From contig NC_057788.1 in NCBI RefSeq assembly GCF_014905175.1, positions 6,014,001 to 6,078,000 of the forward strand: 64,000 nucleotides of DNA, read 5' to 3'. Below the pieces are notes generated by a model. That model was given only the letters and a program-made list of their open reading frames with translations, had not been told where the DNA came from and did no database searches. Shown here one piece after another: positions 1 to 11,570 of the stretch. The position numbers and the translations under genes were made by a program. Within the stretch, counting starts at the first letter, position 1. Every line of letters begins with the position of its first letter. The DNA comes from Aphidius gifuensis (lineage: Eukaryota > Arthropoda > Insecta > Hymenoptera > Braconidae).

Positions 1-360
1 GAGGATTGAAAGCATCAACAGTTATATCACAAAATTCTTTCATTTGTGTTATCCTTGATGGATCAGTAAATATACTTATATGAATATCTGATATCTGGAA
101 TTTAATTTTCACAATATTAATGAATGCTTTTTTAACAATATATGTAAAAATAAACTGACCTGTAGAAACCACATTAAATGATCTTTAGAATCACCAATAT
201 CATATTTTTTTAATTGTTTACGTGGTAAATTATTGCCAGGATCATCATCAGGCACATCACGATCAGCATCAGTGGCAATTAAATTAGCAACATTTGCAAC
301 AAATATTGACAGAAATAAAATTGCTATTAGGAAGAAAATAGCAGACATTGTTACCCTCAT
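1..360 (-). CDS. TMEM62: TMEM62-like metallophosphoesterase membrane protein, 5' part
   Basis: Partial gene: two coding exons are visible, 360-160 and 94-1, the second running off the window edge. They are joined by a 65-bp intron (donor GTCAGT, acceptor TTCCAG, phase 0). The ATG at 360 opens a hydrophobic segment (about residues 5-28, signal peptide or anchor), then an acidic linker. The spliced junction reads LMWFLQ-ISDIHIS, which is the first metal-binding motif (D-x-H) of the calcineurin-like phosphoesterase fold as placed in TMEM62, followed by FTDPSRITQMKEFCDITVD. TMEM62 proteins are multi-pass membrane proteins with a lumenal phosphoesterase-like domain; their reaction is not well established. 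The family call rests on only about 98 residues. The gene is divergent from GNL1, with about 765 bp between start codons. Confidence 0.75.
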
Positions 361-1125
361 TTTCTTTTTTTTTTTTTTTTTTTATAAATAAAGAAAAAAA
401 GTCTATTTATTTGATATAAAATATAATTGTATTAAACTCTTTTGATGGATTGTGTCACTTTGAATAAAATATTAAATTCATTATTTACTCAGCTGTATTG
501 TTTATTTAAATAATAATTATGACAGTGGAAGATGAAAACTGGAAGATATTTTTCCACCACTTACTCCAAAAAAACTTCAACATTTCGTTGTTTTAATTTT
601 TAATATTATTGTTAAACTCATTGTTAATTTATTGATTAATTTTACGTTATTTCAAGTTTAAAAAAAAAATAAATATTGATGATTTTTTTCCGGACAGGAG
701 TTGTGTGTAGGAGGGTGGAGAGATTGATGATCAGCTGATTGTTAAATTGATAAATAAGGCCAAGTTTTCATGATACACTTTTACTCTTTATTTTTTTTTA
801 TTTTTTCGACAAGAATAATTAATAAATAACTTTAAAATATAATTGTTAATTAATATATAAATATTTTTTGTATCATCAAAGTAAATAATTATGAATTTTA
901 ATTGTTTACATTATTAGCATATGTCAATTGAAAATGTGCCTTAAGCTCTGAATGTAAACAAAACAAAAAAGTCAATTCTCCCTCTCTCTTGGTACAGCTG
1001 TTCAAGACAGTTTAAGAATTGTCAAGAATATTCTAGGGTTTATCTTAATTCTTAATTCTTATGCAGTGCCTGTTAATTTGTTAAACAATATTTTTATTAT
1101 ATCAATTTGAAAAAAGTAATTAAAA
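361..1125. promoter_or_regulatory. Divergent intergenic region between TMEM62-like gene and GNL1
   Basis: This 765-bp stretch separates two start codons facing away from each other, so it should hold both promoters and 5' UTRs. It is AT-rich with homopolymer runs. The only higher-complexity parts are around 690-770 and 945-1010. I see no further ORF and no clear TATA or initiator that I would defend. Confidence 0.5.
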
Positions 1126-3263
1126 ATGCCACAAGGTCGCAAAAAAACACCCTTCAGTGGAAAAGCAAAACGACAACAAATGCAAGCAAAAAAACATCGT
1201 CAACAATCATTATTAGGTAAGATTAATAATTCATACAACTTTTTTGTTCCCACCCATGTTATTAATTATTATTAATTATTTTTATTATTTTAAATTTGAT
1301 AATTATTAATAAATTAAGGTTTAAAAAAGGCTGTCTATTATTTTTAATTTATAAATCATGTTGCTATGTCTGTTAAAATGACTAAATATAAATTAAAATT
1401 AATTATTTATTATATTTATCATTTGTATATTAAATTTATTTTATTTTAGATGTTTTAATTTTTTATTTTGTTTGTTGTTTTATTAAAGTAGGTCATCGAG
1501 GGCGTGGAGATGACGATGGTGACACTGAAGAAGATTCAGAACACTCTAAAATTCAAAAAATCAATAAACAACCACGTGATTCAACTGGGAAAAACAAATA
1601 TGCTTTACAATTTTTTCAAGAAAGTAAAGAAGAGTTGATGAAAAGACGTGAAGATGGTCGTAAAACAATAGTACCAGTTTCATTGAAAGATCAAGAAGTT
1701 GCTGATAATTTTTTTCCACCTGGTCTTGATATACCAAAAAGACCAGCATGGGATTTTAGTATGAGCAGAGAACATCTAGAAGCTAAAGAACAAAAATATT
1801 TTGTTGTAAGAACAATAACAATATAAATCTTTGTTTTTTATTGAAAAAAAAACACTAATTTTTATTAATTCATTTTTTTTTTTTAAAGGAATACTTGAAA
1901 AATATTGAGACTCTAGGAAAGATGAGTTATTTTGAGCTTAATTTAGAAACATGGAGACAATTATGGCGTGTTCTTGAAATGTCAGATTTATTATTGATAA
2001 TTGTTGATATAAGATATCCAGTTATGATGTTTCCTCCATATCTTTACAATTATATTACAAATGATTTGGGTAAAGATATGATATTGGTATTAAACAAAAT
2101 TGATTTAGCACCAGCATCGCTAGTCGTTGCATGGCGTGATTATTTCAATAAAAATTATCCAAAATTACATATACTATTTTTTACATCATATCCAACATAT
2201 AATATTCGTGGTAATACACAAGATGGTGAAGGTTTAAAAAATCGTAGAAGAAAAGGTAAACTAAAAATGGCTGCTGAAGGTGCACAAAAGTTACTTGAAA
2301 CATGTAAAAATATTGTTAATGATAAAGTTGATTTATCATCTTGGCATGATAAAATACAAGAAGAAATGAATACGGAATATGATTTAGATGATATTGATAG
2401 AAAAGATAATGTTACCATTGAAAAAGAAGATACAAGTTTTTTTAAACATGAAAAATATAAAAATGGTATATTAACAATTGGTTGTATTGGTACACCAAAT
2501 GTTGGTAAATCATCATTAATGAATGCATTAATGGGAAAAAAAGTTGTTAGTGTATCACGTACACCAGGACATACAAAACATTTTCAAACAATATTTTTAA
2601 CTAAAACAGTTTGTCTTTGTGATTGTCCTGGTCTTGTATTTCCTTCAACAGTACCAAAACAATTACAAATACTTATGGGATCATTTCCAATTGCTCAAGT
2701 GAGAGAACCATATACGACAATTAAATATTTAGCTGAACGAATGGATCTTCCAAAGTTATTAAATATACAACATCAAGACAATGATGATACTTGGTCAGCA
2801 ATGGATATTTGTGATGGATGGGCAGCTAAAAGAAATTATGTTACAGCACGTGCAGCTAGACTTGATACTTATCGTGCTGCTAATTCATTATTACGTATGG
2901 CTCTTGAGGGAAAAATTTGTCTTTTTATTTATCCACCTGGATGGGCAGCAAATAAAGGTAATGCTTTAGATTTTTTTTTGTATTTAATATTTGAAATTTA
3001 TATTGAATATTTTATTTTTAGAAAAATGGGAAAATGATCCTTATGTCGAGGTCATTTCATGGATTCAAGCGAGTACCACTCGTCACACTGAAGATTTGGA
3101 TATTCAAGAATTTTCTTCATCCGAAGAAGATGATAAACCTTCTGAAAAATCAAAACATTCTCATACTGATGATGGCAATGAATCAGAAGATGAATCTGAG
3201 GATGATTCAGACAATGAATTGCCTGTTATGAAAAATAAATTTGATGCATTACCAGCAGATTAA
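1126..3263 (+). CDS. GNL1: GNL1, circularly permuted GTPase (HSR1/MMR1 family)
   Basis: Complete gene in four exons: 1126-1216, 1489-1805, 1889-2957, 3022-3263, giving 572 residues (human GNL1 is about 607). The start is supported by the basic N-terminus MPQGRKKTPFSGKAKRQQMQ, which resembles the family start MPRKKPFS. The GTPase motifs occur in permuted order: G4 NKID at residues 205-208, then the P-loop GTPNVGKS at 337-344, then G3 DCPG at 381-384. The block SYFELNLETWRQLWRVLEMS is near-invariant in GNL1. The tail is acidic and serine-rich and ends KNKFDALPAD, matching the NPYALL-type end of the family. Relatives of this permuted GTPase class act in ribosome biogenesis and nucleolar-cytoplasmic shuttling; the exact step for GNL1 is less settled. 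Exon 2 has a NAGNAG acceptor (see findings). Confidence 0.95.
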
Positions 3264-4429
3264 TTAAAATTAAAATTTGTGCCAAAATTAGTTTATCATA
3301 TCTAAAAAAAAAAAACAACGAAAAAAAAAGTAAATCAAGGCCAATTAAGAAAGAAAAATTTCTCTTGTTAGTCATTAATTAATTAATACACAGTTTATTT
3401 TAGAAATATTAAAAATATTCTATTTGTTTTTTTTAAATTGTTTAACCTTTTTTTTTACAACTCACTTTCATGTTTATCTCAGTTTTTCACAAATAGAAAA
3501 AATAAAACAATAAAAAAATATTAATCTATTAAATTTTATAAATTAATTTAAATTATTTTTTTTTTTCACTATTTTTAAATACTGAATAGCTGTTGGCGCG
3601 TGTCATTAAAATAATACTGATTTATTTAATCTAATTTTTACAGGAACTGCTGCATTAATGACGATCACAAATGCATCAAGTCAACAAATTTATCTATTTA
3701 AAAGTTAAAAACAAAATAGATATAATTTATTTACTTATTATTTATTATCATTAATATTATATTTAGTCTTCAAAGTAGGACATTTTAAAGAACTTAATAA
3801 TTTTTTTCTTCTTAACTGTCATTCGTGGAGTATAGTATTATTATTGTTAAAATGTTGGTAATTTTAAATTCGTCATTAATCGTATTGACTGTATTGATCT
3901 GAAAAATTTAATTGAATTAATTATTAATCTAACAAGTCATCATAAAATCAGGTAAATAATTTTTTGTATAAATTAACAATAAAGCTGATGAGATTTTGAA
4001 CGAAATAATAAAATACTAAGGACAAGTAGATAATGAATTAATGTAAACACAGAAACTATGCTGGGAGCTACTGTCCTTATTATTTTATTTATTTAAAACA
4101 TGAGTTACAGATGAGTTTGTAACTGATTTGAATAAATTAAAATACGAGGGAAGAGCTATAGCAGGAGGTAACACCTGTAATTAATTTTGTAAATAATTCA
4201 AATTTATTTATTTATTTTTTTTTAATGGAAATGAAATTTATATTTATATATTGAATTAATAATATTTTGATACAATATTTTTGTTTTTAATGAAAATGAA
4301 ATTCAAATTTTTTGTTGAATTAATATTATATTTAATTCGATATAATTTCTAGCTTTGCTAAAATAATTGTGTCACAGTTAATAAAAATATGTTGTTAACA
4401 ACTCAATATGTTGTATTATTACGAATTAT
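3264..4429. other. Convergent intergenic region GNL1 / F-box gene A
   Basis: Space between the stop codons of two convergent genes. It contains GNL1 3' sequence and long A/T runs. At 3644-3708 there is a short open stretch behind a good acceptor (TTTTTACAG) reading GTAALMTITNASSQQIYLF then KS and a stop; it could be a terminal exon remnant or chance. From about 4300 onward the sequence (TTTAATTCGATATAATTTCTAGC) recurs downstream of F-box copies B and C, so it belongs to the duplicated unit. Confidence 0.5.
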
Positions 4430-6090
4430 CTAATTTTTGTTTCGTTGTTTTACTTTTTTAACATACTCGACTGTTAAATATTCATTTTTAGTTTGTGTGT
4501 TAGACATATCATCTTCACATGACATGCTTACTTCTAATTTTTGTTCACGATTTCTTGATATTTCTTCTGCTTTTTTGATAAATTCAGAAGTTACACCTGT
4601 GTTTTCAACGCTAATATATTTCAACTCTGGTGAATTTTCAAGAATTTTCATGACTGATTTATCTGTAATTTTATTGCTGAATGGTAAGTTCAATAATGCC
4701 ATATTTTTGAGCAATTTAATTGATGAGTCAGTGACGTTATTAAACCCGTAACAATCAAGACTTCTTAAATAATTCATCTTTGAAATTGCTACGATACCAG
4801 CATCAGTTATCCAACCACCATAAATTCGTAGTGATTCTAATTCCTTCATGACATTGGCAACATTATATAAAAAATCATCAGTAACTCGGGAATTTGTAAT
4901 ATCTAATCTCTTGACCCGCTCATATATTTCTATGGAAGTAAATTTATTTTTACGATATTTATAGTCATCAGAAGTGGTATTTATTTTAGGAATTGTCAAA
5001 GTTAAGTCGATTAAACTTTTGGGACAAAGTATACCAGCAATTTGAAACGTTTTCAAAGCCTTCAGTTGAGAAAACACCTGCAAAACAATTAAATTCATAA
5101 TATAGTACCTATATATGTAAAGAATGAAAACGAATATTTTTGCTTTTTTTTTTGGTAATAGATATAGAGTTTAACTTACACTAGTGATTTCTTCTGGAAA
5201 ATAAGTACTGTCCCTCATGCATCGAGACCAATTTGACAAATTTAGTTCAGTCAATGTATCAGCAACGTTTAACAATGACTTGATTATAGTAACAGGTATA
5301 GACGTACCGTTCGTTTTAAAACATTGAAATATAATTTTCAATACTTTTAGTTTGAAAAGATGTGTAAATGCATTATCTAATATTGCATCGTCAATAAATT
5401 CAATTCTTATTCGAAGTTTTACGAGATTTGGACAAGATTCATTGATAACTGGTACTATGTTACAATGGCCATATGCTGTCAAGTCTAATTCTGTTAAATA
5501 AGGACCACATTTATTAAGAAGCGATTTCAAAAAACTAAATTGTCGATCGGTTGTTGGATAATTTTTCGTTAATAAATTAGGATACTCATCATATCTCCAA
5601 TAAGTTAGTTCAAGTTTTTTGACATTAAACCAAGAGTAATAATCAAGGACTCTTTTCCATTGTTTGCATACTAAAAAAAATAAATTAGTTGTCGTTATTA
5701 AATAATTTATCTTATACATATATGTTAATTATCATTATCATACCCAATGCAATTTTTGGTCTTTCACATGCTGGAAGATACATGAATATTTCAGCCAGGC
5801 AATCATCATTAACATGTTCCATTGTCAGTTCATCTTTGACGCATGAATGATCATTATGATGACCGTATAGCTAAAAAGAATAATCAGCATTTATATTTAA
5901 TATTCTTATTATACTGTTGTTAATTATTTAAACGGAGTTATTTTGGACTAACCTTATTTTCTATTTCGCTGCAACGTGGTAAAATTTGTCTTATACATGG
6001 AGATCTACTCCATGGTATTTGCATAACTTTATATTGTTTCACCAAGTTTATTTTCAACTCTGCTTTACGTAATCTTTTGAACTGAGACAT
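4430..6090 (-). CDS. F-box/LRR protein, paralogue A
   Basis: Four exons: 6090-5953, 5870-5744, 5670-5180 and 5077-4430; 467 residues. All junctions are GT-AG and the phases agree (0, 1, 0). Exon 2 into exon 3 encodes an F-box (about residues 61-100): LTMEHVNDDCLAEIFMYLPA, then IALVCKQWKRVL across the intron. The rest is a curved leucine-rich-repeat domain of cysteine-containing type, with repeats such as VTDDFLYNVANVMKELESL, WITDAGIVAISKM and VTDSSIKLLKNM. Such proteins normally recruit substrates to SCF (Skp1-Cullin1-F-box) ubiquitin ligases; the substrate cannot be read from sequence. It lies in a three-copy family with B and C. A differs by one codon in exon 3 and lacks the C-terminal extension of B. 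It is convergent with GNL1, and its upstream flank is shared with B. Confidence 0.85.
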
Positions 6091-7293
6091 ATTTGGTAAA
6101 ATGTGGTATGCACAATAAACAAATATGGGTTTAATATTTTTATATTTCTATGTATTATATATATATATATTATATTAAAAAAGATCCAGCTTTTTAAATT
6201 CGGTTACACGCGTGGTTGGACACCACACTTGCATGACAATATTAGTTTCTATTAGGAGCATAGAATGTGAAGAAAGGTAATCAGCCTATTCAGGTATTTG
6301 GCTGAAATACTTCTCGCATCGTAGTACAGTCTTCATCATATTCTTAATTTCAAAAATATCTAAAATTGGTGACGGAGTAATTTTATTATATATAAATTTA
6401 AAAAATGCTTGAAAGTGATAGTAGTTTGTTATTTAATAAATAGTTTTTATTTTTTTTTTTTTATTTATATAATATATCATTCAGTTTTTTTTTTTCTTTT
6501 AAAAGTGTTATATTAAATTCTTGTGCCAAGAGTAATATAGTATTAACAGTGTTGTTTAAGAAAAAAAAAAAAAAATGTATTAGTGCTAATTTATCTGGAT
6601 ATTTTTATTGAGGCTACTGTTTCTTGCTGTTCTGGTTGATAAGCTGCAATTTTGCTGCTTCAGAGATAAGTGGCATCATCATTAAAGTACACTTAAGGAT
6701 TTATCATTGTTATGAATTGACATAGTGCAACGACCGCACTGTGAGATAATTAATTTATTTTTCTGAAAAAAATATAAAGCACCCTGTATTTTTTTCCTCT
6801 AAATTGTTAAAAATAGTTTACTTGATTTTTCAGTAAATTTTCAAGACAATTATTTTTTCATTTTAGTTAGTAGAAAAAAAATAAGATTGATATCCTAAAA
6901 ATAACATAGTGCATTCTTTAATTTTCGAATTTTAAAATTTATTTCTTTGAAAAAAAATATAGCTCTTAAAATTTTACTGCTATAAATTGTTTCAAATTAT
7001 CAATTAAATCTGCCAGTCAATTTTCAAGACAATCTTTCTTCCCGTTCGATTGCTGAAAAAAAAATAAAATTGCAAAATGACATAATGCAAGTATTGTACT
7101 GTGGAACAATTGATTTATTAATTTATAAAAAAATATTATTATTTAATTCGTTGTCAATCGTACATTGTTAAACAATATTACACACGCCAAAAGTACGTTA
7201 TTAAAAAAAAAAAAACAATATAAAACATGACTGTCGTAGTAATACGTATTAAATTCTGGATCCTTCATTTAATTCTTCATTAATTTTTGGTTT
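6091..7293. other. Upstream flank of F-box gene A and 3' flank of CCDC93
   Basis: No gene seen. The segment contains a palindromic dispersed repeat at about 6255-6325 (see repeat entries), several poly-A/T runs and the likely CCDC93 3' UTR. The whole stretch is repeated with high identity at about 13237-14437 behind F-box gene B, so it is the proximal half of a segmental duplication. It should also include the promoter of F-box gene A just above 6090. Confidence 0.7.
6255..6325. repeat. Short palindromic dispersed element (copy 1)
   Basis: The arm GGAGCATAGAATGTGAAG and the arm GCTGAAATACTTCTCGCAT flank a short centre containing CCTATTCAGGTATTTG. The same arms and centre recur at 13409-13479, 56521-56596 and 63972 to the window end, so this is a dispersed inverted-repeat element rather than a gene part. 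It has no coding capacity. Confidence 0.6.
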
Positions 7294-9794
7294 TTATGTG
7301 GCACGTAGTTGAGCAAGAAGTGCCTCATTTTTACGACATTCAATTGTTAGTTGTCTCACAGCAGCAACATATTTTCTTTGTTGTTCAACAAGAGTAACAA
7401 GTTGTTTATTCAACTTAAAACGTTTGTCTTTTTCCTCAGCACATCTTGTTTCCACCTATAGCATATGAAAAACAAAAAACCAGTCATTATTATTAACTTG
7501 TTTTTTTTTTTTAATTCTTACGTATAATTTGCTCTAAAAAATAATAAATAATATGTACCATGTCTTTGTTTCGTTTAATACCAGCTATTATTGCTTCAAA
7601 TTGTTTTAAAAATTGTTCTTTTCCACTTGCAGATGCCATTGCTCTATAAAAACAAAATTAAAATAAATAATTTCATTAATAAAGATACGATTTAAAGCTT
7701 TTTTAATTATAAAAAATAAAATTACTCATTGTAGTTTTCTTGAATTGAATTTAAGAGAGATAATTCCTTGCTCAAATAAAGTTTAGTATCATCCAAAGTA
7801 TTATACAATGTATAGTACTGTTTAGTTTCCTTGTGTTTAGCAGAAACTATAAGTCAAAAATTAATAGTTATTAATTGATAATTTAAAAAACCCACTCAAC
7901 TAAGATAATAATCTATTATCAATGTAAAATTAGTGACAAACCTTGATTGTAAAGTTCCATAAATCTTCTTTGATACTGAGTCAATTCAGATCTACCTGGT
8001 ACATCATCAAGTTTACGTGTTAATGAAGCAATTGCACGATTTTTTTTAGCAAGTAATAATCTTGTTTTATTTATTGACTCTTTAAGTGAATCATATTCAG
8101 CAATTTGATTTTCTTTTTCTTGTGGATCACAAGTTTCAATATTTTCAACTAAATTTTGGAGATTAACTAAATCAATTTTACATTGTTCTCGAAATTTATG
8201 TTCTTGATTTTTTAAACCACTGTGAACTGCAAGTAACTCTTCTAGCTTAGCCAACATTCTAATAAAAAAATAAATTAAATATATATTTATTAATATAATG
8301 TGCCCTGATTAAATTTATGTAAATCAATTATTACCCTTTATTTTCTGGAGTTTCCATTTCTTTCATTCTCAAAAATTCATCCTCAATAATTTGTTTTTTC
8401 TCATTTGTTTTTTTCATTTTTTCAATTTGATTATTGTACTGTTCAGTCAATGTGTCATGTTCCATTTTTAATTTATTAATTCTTTTTTGTAATGTTGATT
8501 GTTGTTTTTCAAGTGCTGATAATATTCTTGATTCATTTGTCGAATTCTATTGTATAAAAAAATAATTATTAGGATTTGTTTTACAGTCGTTTTTATAATA
8601 GATAAAAAAAATTAAATAATAATATAAAATTACATACACTTGAATCAACAGACAATGAAGCATATAGCTCAGAAACTTGAACAATTTCTTGTGCTTGAAG
8701 TCCAACAATATTTCCAACTGCACTTGCACTTAAACGTTCCTCATCCAGGTGAACAACTTGTCCTTGATCTTTTATTAATTCATTATTAATTTCTGTTGTA
8801 TCTTGAATATTTACATTCTCATTTTCACCACTATCAGATACAGATGACACAATATTTCCAATTGGTAAAATACCATACTCTAACAATGTACTTTTAACAC
8901 GAGCTATTTCATCTTTTGGAGCTTCACCAGCTCTTTTAAATTTTCTTTTAGGTCCATATGATTGTTTAACTGATTGAATATTAGCTTCAATATTTTTCAT
9001 TTGTTCATCTTTCATTGAATGTTCATTATTTTTAGATGAATACAATTTATCAAATTGACTTAATGCAAATGCACGTACAAAACTTGCATTATCTTTTCTC
9101 GTTTCCATTGAACGTTTAACAAGCCACTAAATAAATTCAATAACATAATTAAAAAAAAACATTTTATACAATATAAATCAATTGTCTACCTGGATAACTG
9201 GAAATATATGAATGCAATCTAGACCCTGAATTTGATGGGGTTCAATTCTGTGGGGACAATTCATTTTTGGTAACATTGCCACAATTTTTTCTGTCAATGA
9301 TCTACAAATAAAAACAACATAGGTATTTTTGTTATGATGATATTATAAATAAATAAATAAATTAGCTTACATTTTTTGACCAATTGTTAAATTTTCATGA
9401 AACAATAAATCAACATCAACGTCAAAATTACATGATTCAATGCACCAAGTCATTCCTCCTATGACCTTAAATAAATAACTCAAATATAAATTAATATAAA
9501 TAACATTATTTTGTTTGACAATGGTTTGTTATTGTAGTGTAAATTTAACCTTGTCAAAATTTGATATACCCTTGATTCTTGCTCTGAAATAACCAGCTGC
9601 CACCAAGAGATCAACAATCTCATTAAATTTAACAGCTTGTTCTTCATCTTCTCGAATATCAACCTATCAATAATTGACAATTAATCAATGAGTATTAATA
9701 TTAATTGTAATAATTAATAGACTTTTTTTTTTTATCAACTTACTTCAACAATAGCAGAAGGTGGAATTAAACTTTTTGATTTTTCATTTGGCAT
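7294..9794 (-). CDS. CCDC93: CCDC93, CCC/Commander-complex coiled-coil protein
   Basis: Complete gene, ten exons: 9794-9744, 9663-9550, 9465-9371, 9301-9190, 9126-8638, 8546-8335, 8258-7942, 7846-7726, 7643-7559, 7455-7294; 585 residues (human about 631). Phases agree at every junction. The N-terminal half is the highly conserved CCDC93 domain: REDEEQAVKFNEIVDLLVAA, GYFRARIKGISNFDK, VIGGMTWCIESCNFDVDVDL, then PHQIQGLDCIHIFPVIQWLV. The C-terminal half is long coiled coil ending KNEALLAQLRAT. CCDC93 pairs with CCDC22 and COMMD proteins in the Commander complex, which works with Retriever and WASH in endosome-to-surface cargo recycling. The 3' end of the last exon was copied in the F-box segmental duplication (see 14438-14488). 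Confidence 0.95.
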
Positions 9795-10386
9795 TGTGAT
9801 GATTAATCAATGATAGGTTTTTTTTTTTTAACAATTCACAAAATACAATAATAAATTTTACAAATAGAGAATAACAAATAATAACAAATGTCAAATATCT
9901 CTGGACAAATTGACAATCAGCTGATTGTTGTTGATGTTTTTTATTTGTTTATTTTATTTGGATACAAGATGACGCCATGTGGCTATTCTTGTCACGTGAA
10001 ATTTTCAAATAATCAAACTTAATTGACTTATAGCTATATATAGATTGACTTATAAAAAAATATTTACCTTGTTCATTGTTTTATATATTTTTGTAATAAA
10101 TAATAATAGCTTGACATTTGGAATTTGTAATTCTTCAGTAAATTAAAATTGTCCAAGTACAAAATCAATAAATGTTTTATCTGTATCTAAAAGACAATAA
10201 TTAACATGAAATTTTACTAATTGTGATAATAATAATAATACTTGACATTGTATATTAACATATTAACTGAATTTGTCGTTGTACAACATGACATTTTCTG
10301 TTTTTATTTTTGCTTTATCATCTGGTCCATTTGTGTTGTCATTTTTTTTTTGTGTCAGACACATGAAATGGACCATCTCGTGGATA
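9795..10386. other. CCDC93 upstream region and decayed 3' end of the B4GALT7 copy
   Basis: The part next to 9795 should carry the CCDC93 promoter and 5' UTR. Between about 10000 and 10386 one would expect the distal exons of B4GALT7. Only a dozen residues of recognisable sequence follow the premature stop (YPRDGPFHVS at about 10357-10386, - strand). No trace of the WGWGxEDDE catalytic block was found on the minus strand. A weak CLLDTDKT-like reading near 10170-10195 might be a C-terminal remnant, but I would not rely on it. Confidence 0.5.
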
Positions 10387-10971
10387 TTAGTATGACAAAT
10401 TGTCATTTATTGGCAATAAATCCACATCATGCATAGCAATGTAATCAAAATTTTTTTTTGTATAAATAAAACCAACGTTTATTAATGAAGCTCTGTTAAA
10501 ACGATATCTATCAATCTAAATCAATTATTGAAAAATTTGTAATTAGATTATTTGAGATATAAATAATTTATATTAAATTCTTGTACCTGATTTAGAACAA
10601 ATATGTGGTAATCAATATTTTGTTTATCCAAAAATTTTTTCATATGTGATACAAATGATAATAATTCTTCAAATCTATCTCTAAATGGCACAAGAATTGC
10701 AAGTTTTTTGGTATTATCATTTCTTCTTCCTATTTTTGTCATTAATTTATCTTCTTTTTTTGATTGATTTGTTGTTACTGGACATTTACAGCTATCTGAT
10801 AAAATAAATAAATTATACACATGATATTTAAAAAAGAAGAAAATTTATTTATAAAATTATTTTCTTACCTGAATTAATTAATATACTACTCATCAAAAAA
10901 GTAAATATAAAAGTTATAAAAATACAAATTAAAAGTCCATTTAATTGTAATTTTTTCCATGTAATTTCCAT
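10387..10971 (-). pseudogene. B4GALT7: Truncated beta-1,4-galactosyltransferase 7 (xylosylprotein galactosyltransferase I)
   Basis: Three exons are readable: 10971-10869, 10795-10587 and 10515-10387 (phases 1, 0). Exon 1 encodes a short cytosolic tail and a type II membrane anchor (about residues 12-33). Exons 2-3 carry the B4GALT7 signatures KLAILVPFRDRFEELLSFV, DYHIFVLNQ, RFNRASLINVGF and DYIAMHDVDLLPIN, the last including the DVD metal-binding motif. A TAA at 10389-10387 then interrupts the frame, although homology continues for about ten codons beyond it. The rest of the catalytic domain, including WGWGxEDDE, is missing. The predicted product is 146 residues against roughly 310-330 for the family. 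B4GALT7 adds the first galactose of the glycosaminoglycan linker and is normally needed, so an intact copy should exist elsewhere. A sequencing error could explain the stop but not the missing half. Confidence 0.75.
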
Positions 10972-11570
10972 GTTGATTTATTTATTTATGTATTTTTGAT
11001 TTGTCTATTTTTTAGCTACGAAATTATGTCAATTATTTTGAGGTAAACAAGTTGAATTTGACATTCTATAAATTTTTAAATAACAAAAGTTAATTGTTTA
11101 TAATTTAACAATACATTTATACACTTGTTGTTATCATGACATTTTTTATTATTGTTTATTTGTTTTGAATGTCACTGTCACCAGTCACAACATGACCATT
11201 TGGTTTTTTTAAAAATAGTTGGTAATACATATACTACGTGTATGTCATTGCTTGTATTGGAACACATGTATTTATATTTTGTAGTTGAATTAATATTATA
11301 TTTAAAATAATTTAAAATAATTAATTTAAAATAATTGTGTCACTGTTGATAAAATATGTTGTTTTTTTTTATAATAATTGTTTATTTAGTATTAGATAGA
11401 ATACTAATTCGATATAATTTCTAGCTTTGCTAGAAATTAATTTAAAATAATTGTGTCACGGTTGATAAAAATATGTTGTTAACAACTCAATATGTTGTTT
11501 TTTTTTCATTATTATTGTTATATTGTTAAAATGTTTGATGAATCTAGTATTAGATAGAAAATATTATTGG
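10972..11570. other. B4GALT7 upstream flank and left edge of duplicated F-box unit B
   Basis: No gene seen. From about 11283 the sequence matches the 3' flank of F-box gene A (GTTGAATTAATATTATATTT), so the duplication edge lies near there. A piece containing CGATATAATTTCTAGCTTTG at about 11400-11480 is repeated before copy C at about 14535-14670. Confidence 0.6.

Noticed and set aside
10164..10220. CLLDTDKT-like reading that resembles a B4GALT7 C-terminus
   Set aside because: Too short and surrounded by stops; cannot be told from chance.
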